Counted from the first letter of the stretch, positions 1-8,133 are shown. The stretch: DNA of 64,000 nucleotides from Pseudomonas sp. GM41(2012) (GCF_000282315.2 NZ_AKJN02000007.1:1302001-1366000), one strand, 5' to 3'. Notes: generated from the letters alone by a model not told the origin. Numbers and translations are program-made.

Positions 1-830
1 GGATCATTGCCAAGCTGGCGACGGTGTATGTAGAGGTTTTCCGTAACATTCCGCCGCTGCTGCAAATCCTGTTCTGGTACTTCGCGGTGTTCCTGACCAT
101 GCCGGGGCCACGCAACAGCCATAACTTCGGCGACACCTTCTTTGTCAGCAGTCGGGGCCTGAACATGCCGGCCGCGTTGACGGCGGATGGTTTCTGGCCG
201 TTTGTGGTCAGCATCGTCGTGGCCATTGTCGCCATCGTGCTGATGAGCCGCTGGGCGACCAAACGCTTCGAAGAGACCGGCGTACCGTTCCACAAGTTCT
301 GGGTGGGCCTGGCGCTGTTCCTGGTGATCCCTGCGCTGTGCGCATTGATCTTCGGCGCGCCGCTGCACTGGGAAATGCCGAAGCTGCAAGGCTTCAACTT
401 CGTCGGTGGCTGGGTACTGATCCCGGAGCTGCTGGCGCTGACCCTGGCCCTGACGGTGTACACCGCGGCGTTTATCGCCGAGATCGTGCGTTCGGGCATC
501 AAGTCGGTCAGCCACGGCCAGACGGAAGCGGCGCACTCGTTGGGGTTACGCAACGGTCCGACCCTGCGCAAGGTGATCATCCCGCAAGCCCTGCGCGTGA
601 TCATTCCACCGCTGACCAGCCAATACCTGAACCTGGCGAAGAACTCCTCGCTGGCGGCCGGTATCGGTTATCCGGAAATGGTTTCGTTGTTTGCCGGTAC
701 GGTGCTGAACCAGACCGGGCAGGCGATCGAGGTGATTGCTATCACCATGAGCGTGTACCTGGCGATCAGTATCAGCATTTCCCTGCTGATGAACTGGTAC
801 AACAAGCGCATTGCGCTGATCGAGCGGTAA
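1..830 (+). CDS. aapQ: General L-amino acid ABC transporter permease AapQ (5' partial)
   Basis: This is the C-terminal part of an inner-membrane permease that, with AapM and the ATPase AapP, imports a broad range of L-amino acids delivered by the periplasmic protein AapJ. The reading frame is open from base 3, so the true start lies outside the window; the first in-frame start-like codon, GTG at 24, is internal. The visible part has several hydrophobic segments and the EAA loop (EAAHSLGLRNGP) that docks on the ATPase. The stop is 10 bases before aapM on the same strand, in the usual Aap order. The long insert between the first membrane segment and the EAA loop is typical of AapQ rather than of short His/Glu permeases. 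aapJ is presumably just upstream. Confidence 0.9.
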   Translation, partial: IIAKLATVYVEVFRNIPPLLQILFWYFAVFLTMPGPRNSHNFGDTFFVSSRGLNMPAALTADGFWPFVVSIVVAIVAIVLMSRWATKRFEETGVPFHKFWVGLALFLVIPALCALIFGAPLHWEMPKLQGFNFVGGWVLIPELLALTLALTVYTAAFIAEIVRSGIKSVSHGQTEAAHSLGLRNGPTLRKVIIPQALRVIIPPLTSQYLNLAKNSSLAAGIGYPEMVSLFAGTVLNQTGQAIEVIAITMSVYLAISISISLLMNWYNKRIALIER

Positions 831-840
831 GGAAAAGCGC

Positions 841-1938
841 ATGACGACTCATACTTTCAAACCTGACATGCCGCCCCCGAACCGCAGTATCGGTGTCGTG
901 GCGTGGATGCGCGCCAACATGTTCTCCAGCTGGCTCAACACCCTGCTGACCCTGTTTGCGTTCTACCTGATCTACCTGGTGGTTCCACCGATCCTGAGCT
1001 GGGCGATCCTCGATGCCAACTGGGTCGGCACCACGCGCGCCGATTGTACGAAGGACGGCGCCTGCTGGGTGTTCATCCAACAGCGCTTCGGCCAGTTCAT
1101 GTACGGCTACTATCCGACAGACCTGCGCTGGCGTGTGGACCTGACCGTGTGGCTGGCGGTCATCGGCGTGGCACCGCTGTTTATCCCGCGCTTTCACCAT
1201 AAAGCGGTATATGGGCTGAGCTTCCTGGTGCTGTACCCGATCGTTGCGTACTTCCTGTTGCATGGCGGCCTCTTCGGTCTGAGCACCGTGGCGACCAGTC
1301 AGTGGGGCGGGCTGATGCTGACTCTGGTGATCGCCACTGTCGGTATTGCCGGTGCATTGCCGCTGGGTATTGTCCTTGCGTTGGGCCGTCGTTCGAACAT
1401 GCCGGCGATTCGCGTGGTCTGCGTGACTTTCATCGAATTCTGGCGCGGCGTACCGTTGATCACGGTGCTGTTCATGTCCTCGGTGATGCTGCCGTTGTTC
1501 CTGCCTGAAGGCATGAACTTCGACAAATTGCTGCGGGCACTGATCGGCGTGATCCTGTTCCAGTCGGCGTACGTCGCCGAAGTGGTGCGCGGTGGTCTGC
1601 AAGCGATTCCCAAAGGTCAGTACGAAGCGGCTGCTGCGATGGGCCTCGGCTACTGGCGCAGCATGGGCCTGGTGATTCTGCCGCAAGCCCTGAAGCTGGT
1701 GATCCCCGGCATCGTCAACACCTTCATTGCGCTGTTCAAGGACACGAGTCTGGTGATCATCATCGGCCTGTTCGACTTGCTCAACAGCGTCAAACAAGCC
1801 GCCGCCGACCCGAAATGGTTGGGCATGGCCACCGAAGGCTATGTGTTCGCGGCCCTGGTGTTCTGGATTTTCTGTTTTGGTATGTCGCGCTATTCCATGC
1901 ATCTGGAACGCAAGCTCGACACTGGCCACAAGCGTTAG
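841..1938 (+). CDS. aapM: General L-amino acid ABC transporter permease AapM
   Basis: Second permease subunit of the Aap transporter, 365 residues, inner membrane. It starts at an ATG ten bases after aapQ with a purine-rich GGAAAAG upstream. It has a hydrophobic N-terminal segment near residues 35-55, more membrane segments through residue 350, and an EAA motif (EAAAAMGLGYWRSMGL) near residue 265 that contacts the ATPase. The length fits AapM, which is longer than ordinary amino-acid permeases. It pairs with AapQ as a heterodimer, and the gene order aapQ-aapM-aapP supports the assignment. Confidence 0.92.
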   Translation: MTTHTFKPDMPPPNRSIGVVAWMRANMFSSWLNTLLTLFAFYLIYLVVPPILSWAILDANWVGTTRADCTKDGACWVFIQQRFGQFMYGYYPTDLRWRVDLTVWLAVIGVAPLFIPRFHHKAVYGLSFLVLYPIVAYFLLHGGLFGLSTVATSQWGGLMLTLVIATVGIAGALPLGIVLALGRRSNMPAIRVVCVTFIEFWRGVPLITVLFMSSVMLPLFLPEGMNFDKLLRALIGVILFQSAYVAEVVRGGLQAIPKGQYEAAAAMGLGYWRSMGLVILPQALKLVIPGIVNTFIALFKDTSLVIIIGLFDLLNSVKQAAADPKWLGMATEGYVFAALVFWIFCFGMSRYSMHLERKLDTGHKR

Positions 1939-1948
1939 GAGTTCTGTA

Positions 1949-2713
1949 ATGAGCGAAGCAATCAAAAAGCCTGTGAGCCCTGAAGGCATTATTCAGATGC
2001 AGGGCGTGAACAAGTGGTACGGCCAGTTCCACGTGTTGAAAGACATCAACCTGAACGTTAAACAGGGCGAGCGTATCGTCCTGTGCGGCCCGTCGGGTTC
2101 CGGCAAATCCACCACCATTCGTTGCCTCAACCGTCTGGAAGAACACCAGCAGGGCCGCATCGTGGTCGATGGCGTGGAGCTGACCAACGACCTCAAGCAG
2201 ATCGAATCGGTACGCCGTGAAGTCGGCATGGTGTTCCAGCACTTCAACCTGTTCCCGCACCTGACCATCCTGCAGAACTGCACCCTGGCGCCGATGTGGG
2301 TGCGCAAGATGCCCAAGCGCAAGGCCGAAGAAATCGCCATGCATTACCTGGAACGCGTCCGCATTCCGGAGCAGGCGCATAAATTCCCGGGGCAATTGTC
2401 CGGCGGTCAGCAACAGCGTGTGGCGATTGCCCGTGCCCTGTGCATGAAACCGAAAATCATGCTGTTCGACGAACCGACCTCGGCACTCGACCCGGAGATG
2501 GTGAAAGAGGTTCTCGACACCATGATCGGCCTGGCCGAAGACGGCATGACCATGCTCTGCGTGACCCACGAGATGGGCTTCGCCCGCACCGTGGCCAACC
2601 GTGTGATCTTCATGGACAAGGGTGAAATCGTCGAACAGGCTGCGCCGAACGACTTCTTCGATAACCCGCAGAATGAACGTACCAAGCTGTTCTTGAGCCA
2701 GATCCTGCATTGA
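1949..2713 (+). CDS. aapP: General L-amino acid ABC transporter ATP-binding protein AapP
   Basis: Cytoplasmic ATPase of the Aap importer, 254 residues. Visible motifs in order are Walker A (GPSGSGKST), Q-loop (VFQHFNLFPH), ABC signature (LSGGQQQRVAIARAL), Walker B (IMLFDEPTSALDP) and the switch histidine (VTHEMGFA). The ATG at 1949 is chosen because AGGAG lies eight bases upstream, overlapping the aapM stop; a longer upstream reading is antiparallel to nothing but only extends into aapM. It is the last gene of the operon and is followed closely by a strong terminator. The family (PAAT) and context are clear. Confidence 0.95.
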   Translation: MSEAIKKPVSPEGIIQMQGVNKWYGQFHVLKDINLNVKQGERIVLCGPSGSGKSTTIRCLNRLEEHQQGRIVVDGVELTNDLKQIESVRREVGMVFQHFNLFPHLTILQNCTLAPMWVRKMPKRKAEEIAMHYLERVRIPEQAHKFPGQLSGGQQQRVAIARALCMKPKIMLFDEPTSALDPEMVKEVLDTMIGLAEDGMTMLCVTHEMGFARTVANRVIFMDKGEIVEQAAPNDFFDNPQNERTKLFLSQILH

Positions 2714-2730
2714 TTGGCGCTTGGCAGTGA

Positions 2731-2764
2731 AATAAACCCGGACAGTGTTCCGGGTTTATTTTTG
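2731..2764 (+). terminator. Rho-independent terminator after aapP
   Basis: An 11-base stem (AATAAACCCGG / CCGGGTTTATT) with an 8-base loop is followed by TTTT. It ends the aap operon 18 bases after the aapP stop and lies just beyond the end of the convergent mqsA, so it may serve both strands. Confidence 0.9.
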
Positions 2765-2779
2765 TCTGGGTTTTGTGAG

Positions 2780-3262
2780 TCAGGAAGCAAGCGCGGCTTG
2801 GCGCTCCTGATCGAGGCTCGTTAATAAATGGCGCAAATCTGCACCTTCGCAAAGTGCTTGCACGTCATCCAGCAGGTGTGGGTGTCGATCCAGTAAGCGC
2901 ATCAGCATAAATAGAGGCTGAGGCGGCGCCAGCTCGGCGCGCTCGTAGCGGGAAAAAGCATTGTGGCCGCCGCCGGAAAGTAATTTCACCGCTTCTTTCT
3001 GCGAGAGTTTCAGCTTGCGACGGATACGCTTCATCTCGGAAGCCATGAGTTGATGGCAATCGATCAGCAGTTGATCACTAGCCTCTGAGTATCGCTCGGC
3101 GCTGCCGTCATCGAATTCGATTTCACCGCAGACCCGACACTCGTAGCCTGAAATGTCGCCTATCTGACGTGTCATCTTTTTGAAATCGATAGTGAAGCTA
3201 CGCCCTTCGAAATGCTGCAACCCATCATGAGTACCGCAGCTGAAACATTGCTTTCCATTCAT
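2780..3262 (-). CDS. mqsA: Type II antitoxin MqsA
   Basis: Antitoxin and DNA-binding repressor of the MqsRA system, 160 residues (E. coli MqsA is 131; the extra length is mainly at the C-terminus). The N-terminal zinc domain has two CxxC pairs, Cys6/Cys9 and Cys42/Cys45. The C-terminal Xre-type helix-turn-helix near residues 84-132 has the family hallmark NAFSRYE (101-107), whose Asn and Arg contact the operator in E. coli. The ATG overlaps the mqsR stop by 4 bases (ATGA), indicating translational coupling. As in E. coli, and unlike most type II systems, the antitoxin gene is second. Expected role: neutralise MqsR and repress the operon at the palindrome at 3594-3618. Confidence 0.93.
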   Translation of the reverse strand: MNGKQCFSCGTHDGLQHFEGRSFTIDFKKMTRQIGDISGYECRVCGEIEFDDGSAERYSEASDQLLIDCHQLMASEMKRIRRKLKLSQKEAVKLLSGGGHNAFSRYERAELAPPQPLFMLMRLLDRHPHLLDDVQALCEGADLRHLLTSLDQERQAALAS

Positions 3263-3570
3263 GCGTCTTTCTCCTTGAAGGAGATTACCGGAGGCCCACC
3301 ACCGGGGCGGTAAGTCACTTTGATGTAAATCTCCAGACCGTGAGTCTTCATGTGATAAACGTCCTGCCAGATCCGGTGATCGGCAAAGGTCGTCATCGAC
3401 TTGTACAACATTCTGTTTTCCAGCGCGCAGACGACTTGCAGCATTTGGGAAAGGCTTAAATCCATTCGCCGGCCGCCTTCCCGTGCTGCACCGGTAAATG
3501 CCTTTGTCCCTAATCTGACAATCTCCGCCTTGACCACTGACAAGTCGAAGTGGGGTGTGTTCTTTTCCAT
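3259..3570 (-). CDS. mqsR: mRNA interferase toxin MqsR
   Basis: Toxin of the MqsRA pair, 103 residues, a RelE/YoeB-fold ribonuclease that in E. coli cuts mRNA mainly at GCU. It begins like the E. coli protein (MEKNTPH versus MEKRTPH) and contains the conserved core YKSMTTFADHRIWQDVY (56-72) and the C-terminal VISFKEK. Residues known to matter in E. coli MqsR have counterparts here: Lys57, Gln69, Tyr82 and Lys99. It is therefore probably an active toxin. A slightly longer middle loop (residues 25-37) than in E. coli is visible. It is the first gene of the operon, directly downstream of a promoter overlapped by the operator. Confidence 0.94.
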   Translation of the reverse strand: MEKNTPHFDLSVVKAEIVRLGTKAFTGAAREGGRRMDLSLSQMLQVVCALENRMLYKSMTTFADHRIWQDVYHMKTHGLEIYIKVTYRPGGGPPVISFKEKDA

Positions 3571-3593
3571 AAGAAGCCGCTTGCCCTGTCCCT

Positions 3594-3618
3594 AAAATTA
3601 CCCTTAAAGGGTAATTTT
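3594..3618. promoter_or_regulatory. Perfect palindromic operator of mqsRA
   Basis: A 12-base perfect inverted repeat (AAAATTACCCTT / AAGGGTAATTTT) has a single central base and sits 24 bases upstream of mqsR. Its core reads ACCCT-TAA-AGGGT, which has the same geometry (half-sites with a 3-base spacer) as the E. coli MqsA operator AACCT-N3-AGGTT as I recall it. MqsA binding is inferred from that similarity and from the position. Confidence 0.85.
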
Positions 3619-3623
3619 GACTA
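3595..3623 (-). promoter_or_regulatory. Putative sigma-70 promoter of mqsRA
   Basis: On the minus strand TAGTCA (-35, complement of 3618-3623) and TAATTT (-10, complement of 3595-3600) are 17 bases apart. The palindrome fills the spacer and the -10, so repressor binding would block RNA polymerase. The hexamers are imperfect, so the exact start is uncertain. Confidence 0.55.
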
Positions 3624-3684
3624 ATCGAAAATCCCGCTCCTTCTCCTGCCCTTTGAACTTAGGCGGTTGCCGTCCTACGTGTAG

Positions 3685-3725
3685 CTGACTAACATGTCAG
3701 AAAATTCATCCTATGATTGGATGAA
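3685..3725. promoter_or_regulatory. Two inverted repeats upstream of the FadR-type regulator gene
   Basis: CTGAC-6-GTCAG (3685-3700) and TTCATCC-7-GGATGAA (3705-3725) lie just before the regulator start at 3738. FCD/GntR repressors commonly bind short palindromes near their own promoter, so one or both may be autoregulatory operators. No experimental site is known to me. Confidence 0.4.
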
Positions 3726-3737
3726 AGGGCGAATCCA

Positions 3738-4397
3738 ATGTCAGAAATTTCTCCACTCATAAAGCGGTCCCTGGTCGATCAGGCCCTGGACCAGTTACGC
3801 CTGCGTATTACAGAAGGCGTCTGGACGGTCGGCCAGCGTTTACCCACCGAACCCGAGCTGTCCGCCGAGCTGGGCATCAGCCGCAATACCGTGCGTGAAG
3901 CCATGCGCGTATTGGCGTTTTCCGGGTTGATCGAAATCCGTCAGGGCGACGGCAGCTATCTGCGGGCGGTGGTCGATCCGCTCGACACCATGAAGGCGTT
4001 GTCCCGCTGCTCCCATGAACAGGCCCGGGAAACCCGGCACATTCTGGAAGTCGAGGCCATCGGCCTCGCCGCGTTGCGTCGTACCGACGAAGACCTGGTG
4101 GCATTGCGCGAGGCGTTGGGTGTCAGCGGCAGCCACTATCACGGCGATCTCGACACGTATATCGCCTGCGATCTGGTGTTCCACCGGCGTTTGGTGGACG
4201 CCGCGCACAACCCGACCCTCAGCGAGCTGTATCGCTATTTTTCCAGCGTCATCGGTGCGCAGTTGCGCGAAACCCTGAACATTTCCCCCCGACGCCAAGA
4301 GGTGTTCGACCTCCATATCGAACTGCTTGATGCCGTCGAGCAACGCGACCCGGAACGGGCCAAAGCCCTGTCGAGGCAGTTGATCAATGAACCTTGA
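3738..4397 (+). CDS. FadR-subfamily (FCD) GntR transcriptional regulator
   Basis: A 219-residue repressor-type regulator. The N-terminal winged helix-turn-helix shows the GntR pattern (LPTEPELSAELGISRNTVREAMRVL is the region at about 30-55), and the C-terminal all-helical FCD ligand-binding domain holds the conserved metal-ligand pattern, including D..FHR near residue 145. The ATG at 3738 with GAAAGGG upstream is preferred to a TTG 21 bases earlier. It overlaps the following MFS gene by 11 bases if that gene starts at 4387, so the two are co-transcribed and the regulator probably senses the transported compound. The specific ligand cannot be told. Confidence 0.85.
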   Translation: MSEISPLIKRSLVDQALDQLRLRITEGVWTVGQRLPTEPELSAELGISRNTVREAMRVLAFSGLIEIRQGDGSYLRAVVDPLDTMKALSRCSHEQARETRHILEVEAIGLAALRRTDEDLVALREALGVSGSHYHGDLDTYIACDLVFHRRLVDAAHNPTLSELYRYFSSVIGAQLRETLNISPRRQEVFDLHIELLDAVEQRDPERAKALSRQLINEP

Positions 4398-5703
4398 AAC
4401 CGAGAACCCCATGTCCAGCCAGCAGGTCGACAACAGCAGCATTCCCCAAGCCAAGCGCACGGCGGAGCTCGAAGAGCTGCTGATCGACGCCGAGGCGGAT
4501 GATGAACAGGTCCAGCAAAGTCACCCGATCCTGCGGCGGCCGTGGCTGCTGTTGCTGGGCCTGATTCTGGTGGCGCTGAACCTGCGCCCGGCGCTGTCGA
4601 GCATGGCGCCGATGCTCAGCGAGGTGTCGAAAACCCTCGGTTTGTCGGCAGCCCAGGCCGGTTTGCTGACGACGTTGCCGGTGCTGTGCCTCGGCTTGTT
4701 TGCACCGCTGGCGCCCGTGCTGGCCCGACGTTTCGGCGCCGAGCGAGTGGTGCTGGGCATTCTCTTGATGTTGGCCGGCGGGATCATCCTGCGCAGTTCG
4801 CTCGGCGAGATCGGTCTGTTTGCCGGCAGCGTGCTGGCGGGCGCGAGCATCGGCGTGATCGGCGTATTGCTGCCCGGCATCGTTAAACGCGACTTTGCCA
4901 AACACGCGGGCACCATGACCGGCGTCTACACCATGGCCCTGTGCCTGGGGGCGGCGATGGCCGCGGGCGCGACCGTGCCGTTGAGCGAGCATTTCGACAA
5001 GAGCTGGGCCTTGGGCCTCGGTTTCTGGGTGGTTCCGGCATTGGTCGCGGCGATTTTCTGGTTGCCACAAGTCGGGCAGAAACACGGCGCGCACAACGTC
5101 GCGTATCGGGTTCGCGGCCTGTTGCGTGATCCACTTGCCTGGCAAGTGACGCTCTACATGGGCCTGCAATCCTCACTGGCCTACATCGTGTTCGGCTGGT
5201 TGCCGTCGATCCTGATCGGTCGCGGCCTGACGCCGACCCAGGCGGGGCTGGTGCTGTCAGGCTCGGTCATCGTTCAGTTGGCAAGTTCACTGGCGGCGCC
5301 ATGGCTGGCGACGCGTGGCAAGGATCAGCGTCTGGCGATCGTCATCGTCATGCTGCTGACCCTTGGCGGCTTGTTCGGTTGTCTTTACGCACCGATCGAC
5401 GGCTTGTGGGGCTGGGCGATCCTGCTGGGTCTGGGGCAGGGCGGTACGTTCAGTCTGGCGTTGACCCTGATCGTGCTGCGTTCGCGGGACGCCCATGTCG
5501 CGGCGAACCTGTCGAGCATGGCCCAGGGCTTCGGTTACACCCTGGCGTCCATGGGGCCGTTCGCGGTTGGCATCGTGCATGACTGGACCGGTGGCTGGAA
5601 CGCCTTGGGCTGGATATTCGGCATCATCGGCCTTGGGGCGATCATCGCCGGCCTTGGCGCTGGACGTTCGCTGTACGTCCAGGTCGAAAGCGAAAAGGTC
5701 TGA
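4387..5703 (+). CDS. CynX/NimT-family MFS transporter
   Basis: A 438-residue major facilitator with about 12 hydrophobic segments and the CynX/NimT signature region NLRPALSSMAPML near residue 60. Family members move cyanate, 2-nitroimidazole or other small anions across the inner membrane; the substrate here is unknown. The N-terminal 45 residues are polar and precede the first membrane segment. A second possible start is the ATG at 4411. It follows the FCD regulator gene with overlap and ends before a hairpin at 5712-5746. This regulator-transporter pairing recurs in Pseudomonas. There is no cyanase or carbonic anhydrase next to it, so a cyanate role is not supported. Confidence 0.85.
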   Translation: MNLETENPMSSQQVDNSSIPQAKRTAELEELLIDAEADDEQVQQSHPILRRPWLLLLGLILVALNLRPALSSMAPMLSEVSKTLGLSAAQAGLLTTLPVLCLGLFAPLAPVLARRFGAERVVLGILLMLAGGIILRSSLGEIGLFAGSVLAGASIGVIGVLLPGIVKRDFAKHAGTMTGVYTMALCLGAAMAAGATVPLSEHFDKSWALGLGFWVVPALVAAIFWLPQVGQKHGAHNVAYRVRGLLRDPLAWQVTLYMGLQSSLAYIVFGWLPSILIGRGLTPTQAGLVLSGSVIVQLASSLAAPWLATRGKDQRLAIVIVMLLTLGGLFGCLYAPIDGLWGWAILLGLGQGGTFSLALTLIVLRSRDAHVAANLSSMAQGFGYTLASMGPFAVGIVHDWTGGWNALGWIFGIIGLGAIIAGLGAGRSLYVQVESEKV

Positions 5704-5711
5704 CAGCCGCA

Positions 5712-5746
5712 CACTGTCGGTATTCGGCTCACGAATGCCGATAGTG
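5712..5746 (+). terminator. Probable terminator after the MFS gene
   Basis: CACTGTCGGTATTC pairs with GAATGCCGATAGTG (two mismatched or wobble positions) around a 7-base loop and is followed by TTTC. It begins 8 bases after the stop. Confidence 0.6.
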
Positions 5747-5815
5747 TTTCGCGCCTTTGTTGACTATCGTGCAGGCAAACTTTTGAAGCCACTTTGCACA
5801 TCAGGGAGCCTGTCC

Positions 5816-6286
5816 ATGAGTGATGCCCACAACGCATTGATCACCCAGTTCTACCAAGCCTTCCAGCGGCTGGATGCCGAGGCCATGAGCGCCTGCTATA
5901 CCGACGACGTGGTGTTCAGTGATCCGGCGTTCGGCGAACTTCGCGGCCGCGATGCAGGCGACATGTGGCGGATGCTCACTACTCGGGCCAAGGATTTTTC
6001 CCTGACGTTCGATAACGTGCGCAGCGATGAGCGCACGGGCGGCGCCCATTGGGTGGCGACGTACCTGTTCAGTCAGACCGGCAACACCGTGGTCAACGAC
6101 ATTCAGGCGCGCTTCGTTTTTCGCGACGGCAAGATTTGCGAGCATCACGACAGCTTCGATCTGTGGGGCTGGTCCCGACAGGCGCTGGGTTTCAAAGGGC
6201 TGTTGTTGGGCTGGACGCCAGTGGTGAGAAACGCCGTGCGCGCTCAAGCCTTGAAGGGGCTGAAGGCATTCCAGGCCAGTCGCTGA
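5816..6286 (+). CDS. SnoaL/NTF2-like domain protein
   Basis: A 156-residue soluble protein with the NTF2-like fold: N-terminal helices (LITQFYQAFQRLDAEAM), the motif YTDDVVFSDPAFGELRG, and the C-terminal strand region ending HHDSFDLWGWSRQALG. Members include ketosteroid-isomerase-like enzymes and many uncharacterised binding proteins, so no reaction can be assigned. The ATG at 5816 is preceded by GGGAG nine bases upstream; the longer upstream reading runs into the MFS gene and is rejected. It stands alone, 41 bases before a GIY-YIG gene. Confidence 0.8.
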   Translation: MSDAHNALITQFYQAFQRLDAEAMSACYTDDVVFSDPAFGELRGRDAGDMWRMLTTRAKDFSLTFDNVRSDERTGGAHWVATYLFSQTGNTVVNDIQARFVFRDGKICEHHDSFDLWGWSRQALGFKGLLLGWTPVVRNAVRAQALKGLKAFQASR

Positions 6287-6326
6287 TAAGATCGCGGCTT
6301 GTTTCCTTTCAAGCCTTGATCGTCAC

Positions 6327-6647
6327 GTGAACAGCGCCAGCGAATCTTCCGTCATTGCCGCCGAACCGTCGCTGCCTGTCAGCAAACCCTGGTTCGTCTA
6401 CCTCGTTCGCGCGGCCAATGGTTCGCTCTACTGCGGGATCAGCGATGATCCCGTGCGCCGCTTCGCCACTCACCAGCGTGGTAAGGGCGCACGCTTTTTT
6501 CTCTCCAGCCCTGCCGTGGCATTGGTTTACACCGAAGCCTGCCGCGATAAAAGCGAAGCGCTGCGTCAGGAACGGCTGATCAAAAAACTCAAGAAAAGCG
6601 CCAAGGAATGCTTGGTGGCGAGTGCCGCTGCGGGCTTATCAATCTGA
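6327..6647 (+). CDS. GIY-YIG nuclease superfamily protein (YhbQ-like)
   Basis: A 106-residue protein with a single GIY-YIG domain. The motif pair appears as VYLVRAANGSLYCGI (24-38), followed by the Arg-rich helix DPVRRFATHQRGKGARF and a conserved late Glu-rich helix. Small stand-alone members such as E. coli YhbQ are poorly characterised and may act on DNA repair intermediates. The start is a GTG at 6327 without a clear ribosome binding site, giving a polar 20-residue leader before the domain, so the exact start is uncertain. Confidence 0.8.
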   Translation: MNSASESSVIAAEPSLPVSKPWFVYLVRAANGSLYCGISDDPVRRFATHQRGKGARFFLSSPAVALVYTEACRDKSEALRQERLIKKLKKSAKECLVASAAAGLSI

Positions 6648-6735
6648 CTGATAAGTGCCCATCAGGCAGATCGGTGGGCTGCTCCGGAAATGCGCGCTAA
6701 GCTGCGGATTCCCAATCCGTGCGGCGGAGCCGAGC

Positions 6736-7671
6736 ATGTCAGAGTTAATTCTTCATCATTACCCGACGTCCCTTTTCGCCGAAAAGGCCCGCTTGCTGCT
6801 GGGATTCAAGGGTCTGTCCTGGCGCTCGGTGAAGATCTCGCCGGTGATGCCAAAACCCGATCTGACCGCGCTGACCGGCGGTTACCGCAAGACGCCGGTG
6901 TTGCAGATTGGCGCGGATATCTATTGCGACACGTCGCTGATTGCCCGTCGGCTGGAGCAGGAAAAAGCCTTGCCGGCGTTCTTCCCGGAAGGCCAGGAAA
7001 TGATCGCCGCGACCTTCGCCGCGTGGGCGGATTCGGTGGTGTTCCAGCACGCGGTCAGCCTGGTGTTTCAACCGGAATCGATCGCCGTGCGCTTTGCTAA
7101 TATGCCGCCGGAAGCGATCAAGGCGTTTATTGCTGATCGCGCGGAGTTGTTCAGCGGTGGCAGCGCCACACGGTTGTCGGCTGAACAGGCCCGGCATCAG
7201 TGGCCGACCATCATGGCGCGTCTGGAGCAACAGCTTCAGCGCGAACAGGGCGACTTCCTGTTCGGCGAGCCGTCGATTGCCGACTTCGCCCTGGCCCATC
7301 CGTTGTGGTTCCTCAAGGCCGCGCCCGTCACGTCACCGTTGGTCGATGCTTATCCAGCGGTTTCGGCATGGCTGGGGCGCGTGTTGGGCTTCGGTCATGG
7401 CGCGTTCAGCGAGATGTCCTCCGAGGAGGCGCTGGAGGTTGCGCGCAATGCCACTCCGGCCGCATTGCCGGAGGAGCAATTCGACGAGCCGAATGGTTTT
7501 GAGGCCGGCCAGCAGGTGGTCATTGCCGCCATCGATTACGGCGTTGACCCGGTGGCGGGTGAGTTGCTGTTTGCAGGCAGTGAGGAATTGATTTTGCGTC
7601 GTGAAGACGAGCGGGGCGGTGTGGTACATGTGCACTTTCCGCGCTTTGGCTTCCGCATCGAAAAACGCTGA
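6736..7671 (+). CDS. Glutathione S-transferase family protein
   Basis: A 311-residue protein with an N-terminal thioredoxin-like GST domain (LILHHYPTSLFAEKARLLL, then the cis-Pro strand region RKTPVLQIGADIYCDTSLI) and a helical C-terminal domain with the hydrophobic-capping region SIADFALAHPLWFL. The last 75 residues form an extra beta-rich extension (VVIAAIDYGVDPVAGELL), longer than canonical GSTs of about 200-230 residues. The ATG at 6736 has GGAG eight bases upstream. The substrate is unknown. It stands alone and is followed by a REP pair. Confidence 0.82.
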   Translation: MSELILHHYPTSLFAEKARLLLGFKGLSWRSVKISPVMPKPDLTALTGGYRKTPVLQIGADIYCDTSLIARRLEQEKALPAFFPEGQEMIAATFAAWADSVVFQHAVSLVFQPESIAVRFANMPPEAIKAFIADRAELFSGGSATRLSAEQARHQWPTIMARLEQQLQREQGDFLFGEPSIADFALAHPLWFLKAAPVTSPLVDAYPAVSAWLGRVLGFGHGAFSEMSSEEALEVARNATPAALPEEQFDEPNGFEAGQQVVIAAIDYGVDPVAGELLFAGSEELILRREDERGGVVHVHFPRFGFRIEKR

Positions 7672-7681
7672 ACCGTACTCC

Positions 7682-7771
7682 TGTAGGAGCATGGCTTGCC
7701 CGCGATGGCCGCGACTCGGTGTAACCGTCACACCGTGTAATCGTTCATCGCGGGCGAGCCATGCTCCTACA
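7682..7771. repeat. REP-type inverted pair
   Basis: Arms TGTAGGAGCATGGC and GCCATGCTCCTACA flank CTTGCCCGCGAT / ATCGCGGGCGAG, with a 35-40 base variable centre. It lies between convergent genes. Confidence 0.85.
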
Positions 7772-7782
7772 GGGATTTGTGT

Positions 7783-8133
7783 TTACTTCAGTGCGGCGAG
7801 AATGGTGTCCGGGTCATACCCGCGAATCAACGTCCCGTTCACATCGATGATCGGAATTCCGCTGCCACCCAGCACCTCGTAGGCCTTGCGCGCCTCGGCA
7901 TCCTTCTCGATATCGAATTCCTTATAGGGAATTCCCTTCTGATCGAGAAAGCGCCGGGTCAGTTTGCAGTAACCGCACCATTCGGTGGCATAGAGCACGA
8001 CGTTGGCCTTGGCCTGAGTCTGCTCGGACACCACCTGCGCTGGATGGAACACCCGCTCGATCTTGCCCCAGTTCTGGTAGACCACGACCACCAGCAGGAT
8101 CAGCAGGAATTTCTTCAGTACGCCGCCGAGCAT
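7783..8133 (-). CDS. Membrane-anchored glutaredoxin-like protein
   Basis: A 116-residue protein. Residues 5-20 form a hydrophobic helix (KKFLLILLVVVVY) that probably anchors it in the inner membrane; the rest is a glutaredoxin domain with the active-site dithiol WCGYC (52-56), the cis-Pro turn SGIPIIDVNG, and a closing helix. It should reduce disulfides or glutathione adducts; which side of the membrane the domain faces is not certain. Its ATG shares the A of the yejK stop (TGATG), so it is translationally coupled to yejK and probably co-expressed. Confidence 0.82.
   Translation of the reverse strand: MLGGVLKKFLLILLVVVVYQNWGKIERVFHPAQVVSEQTQAKANVVLYATEWCGYCKLTRRFLDQKGIPYKEFDIEKDAEARKAYEVLGGSGIPIIDVNGTLIRGYDPDTILAALK

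Noticed and set aside
4387..5703. A cyanate detoxification locus
   Set aside because: The transporter is CynX-like, but there is no cyanase gene or cyanate regulator beside it.
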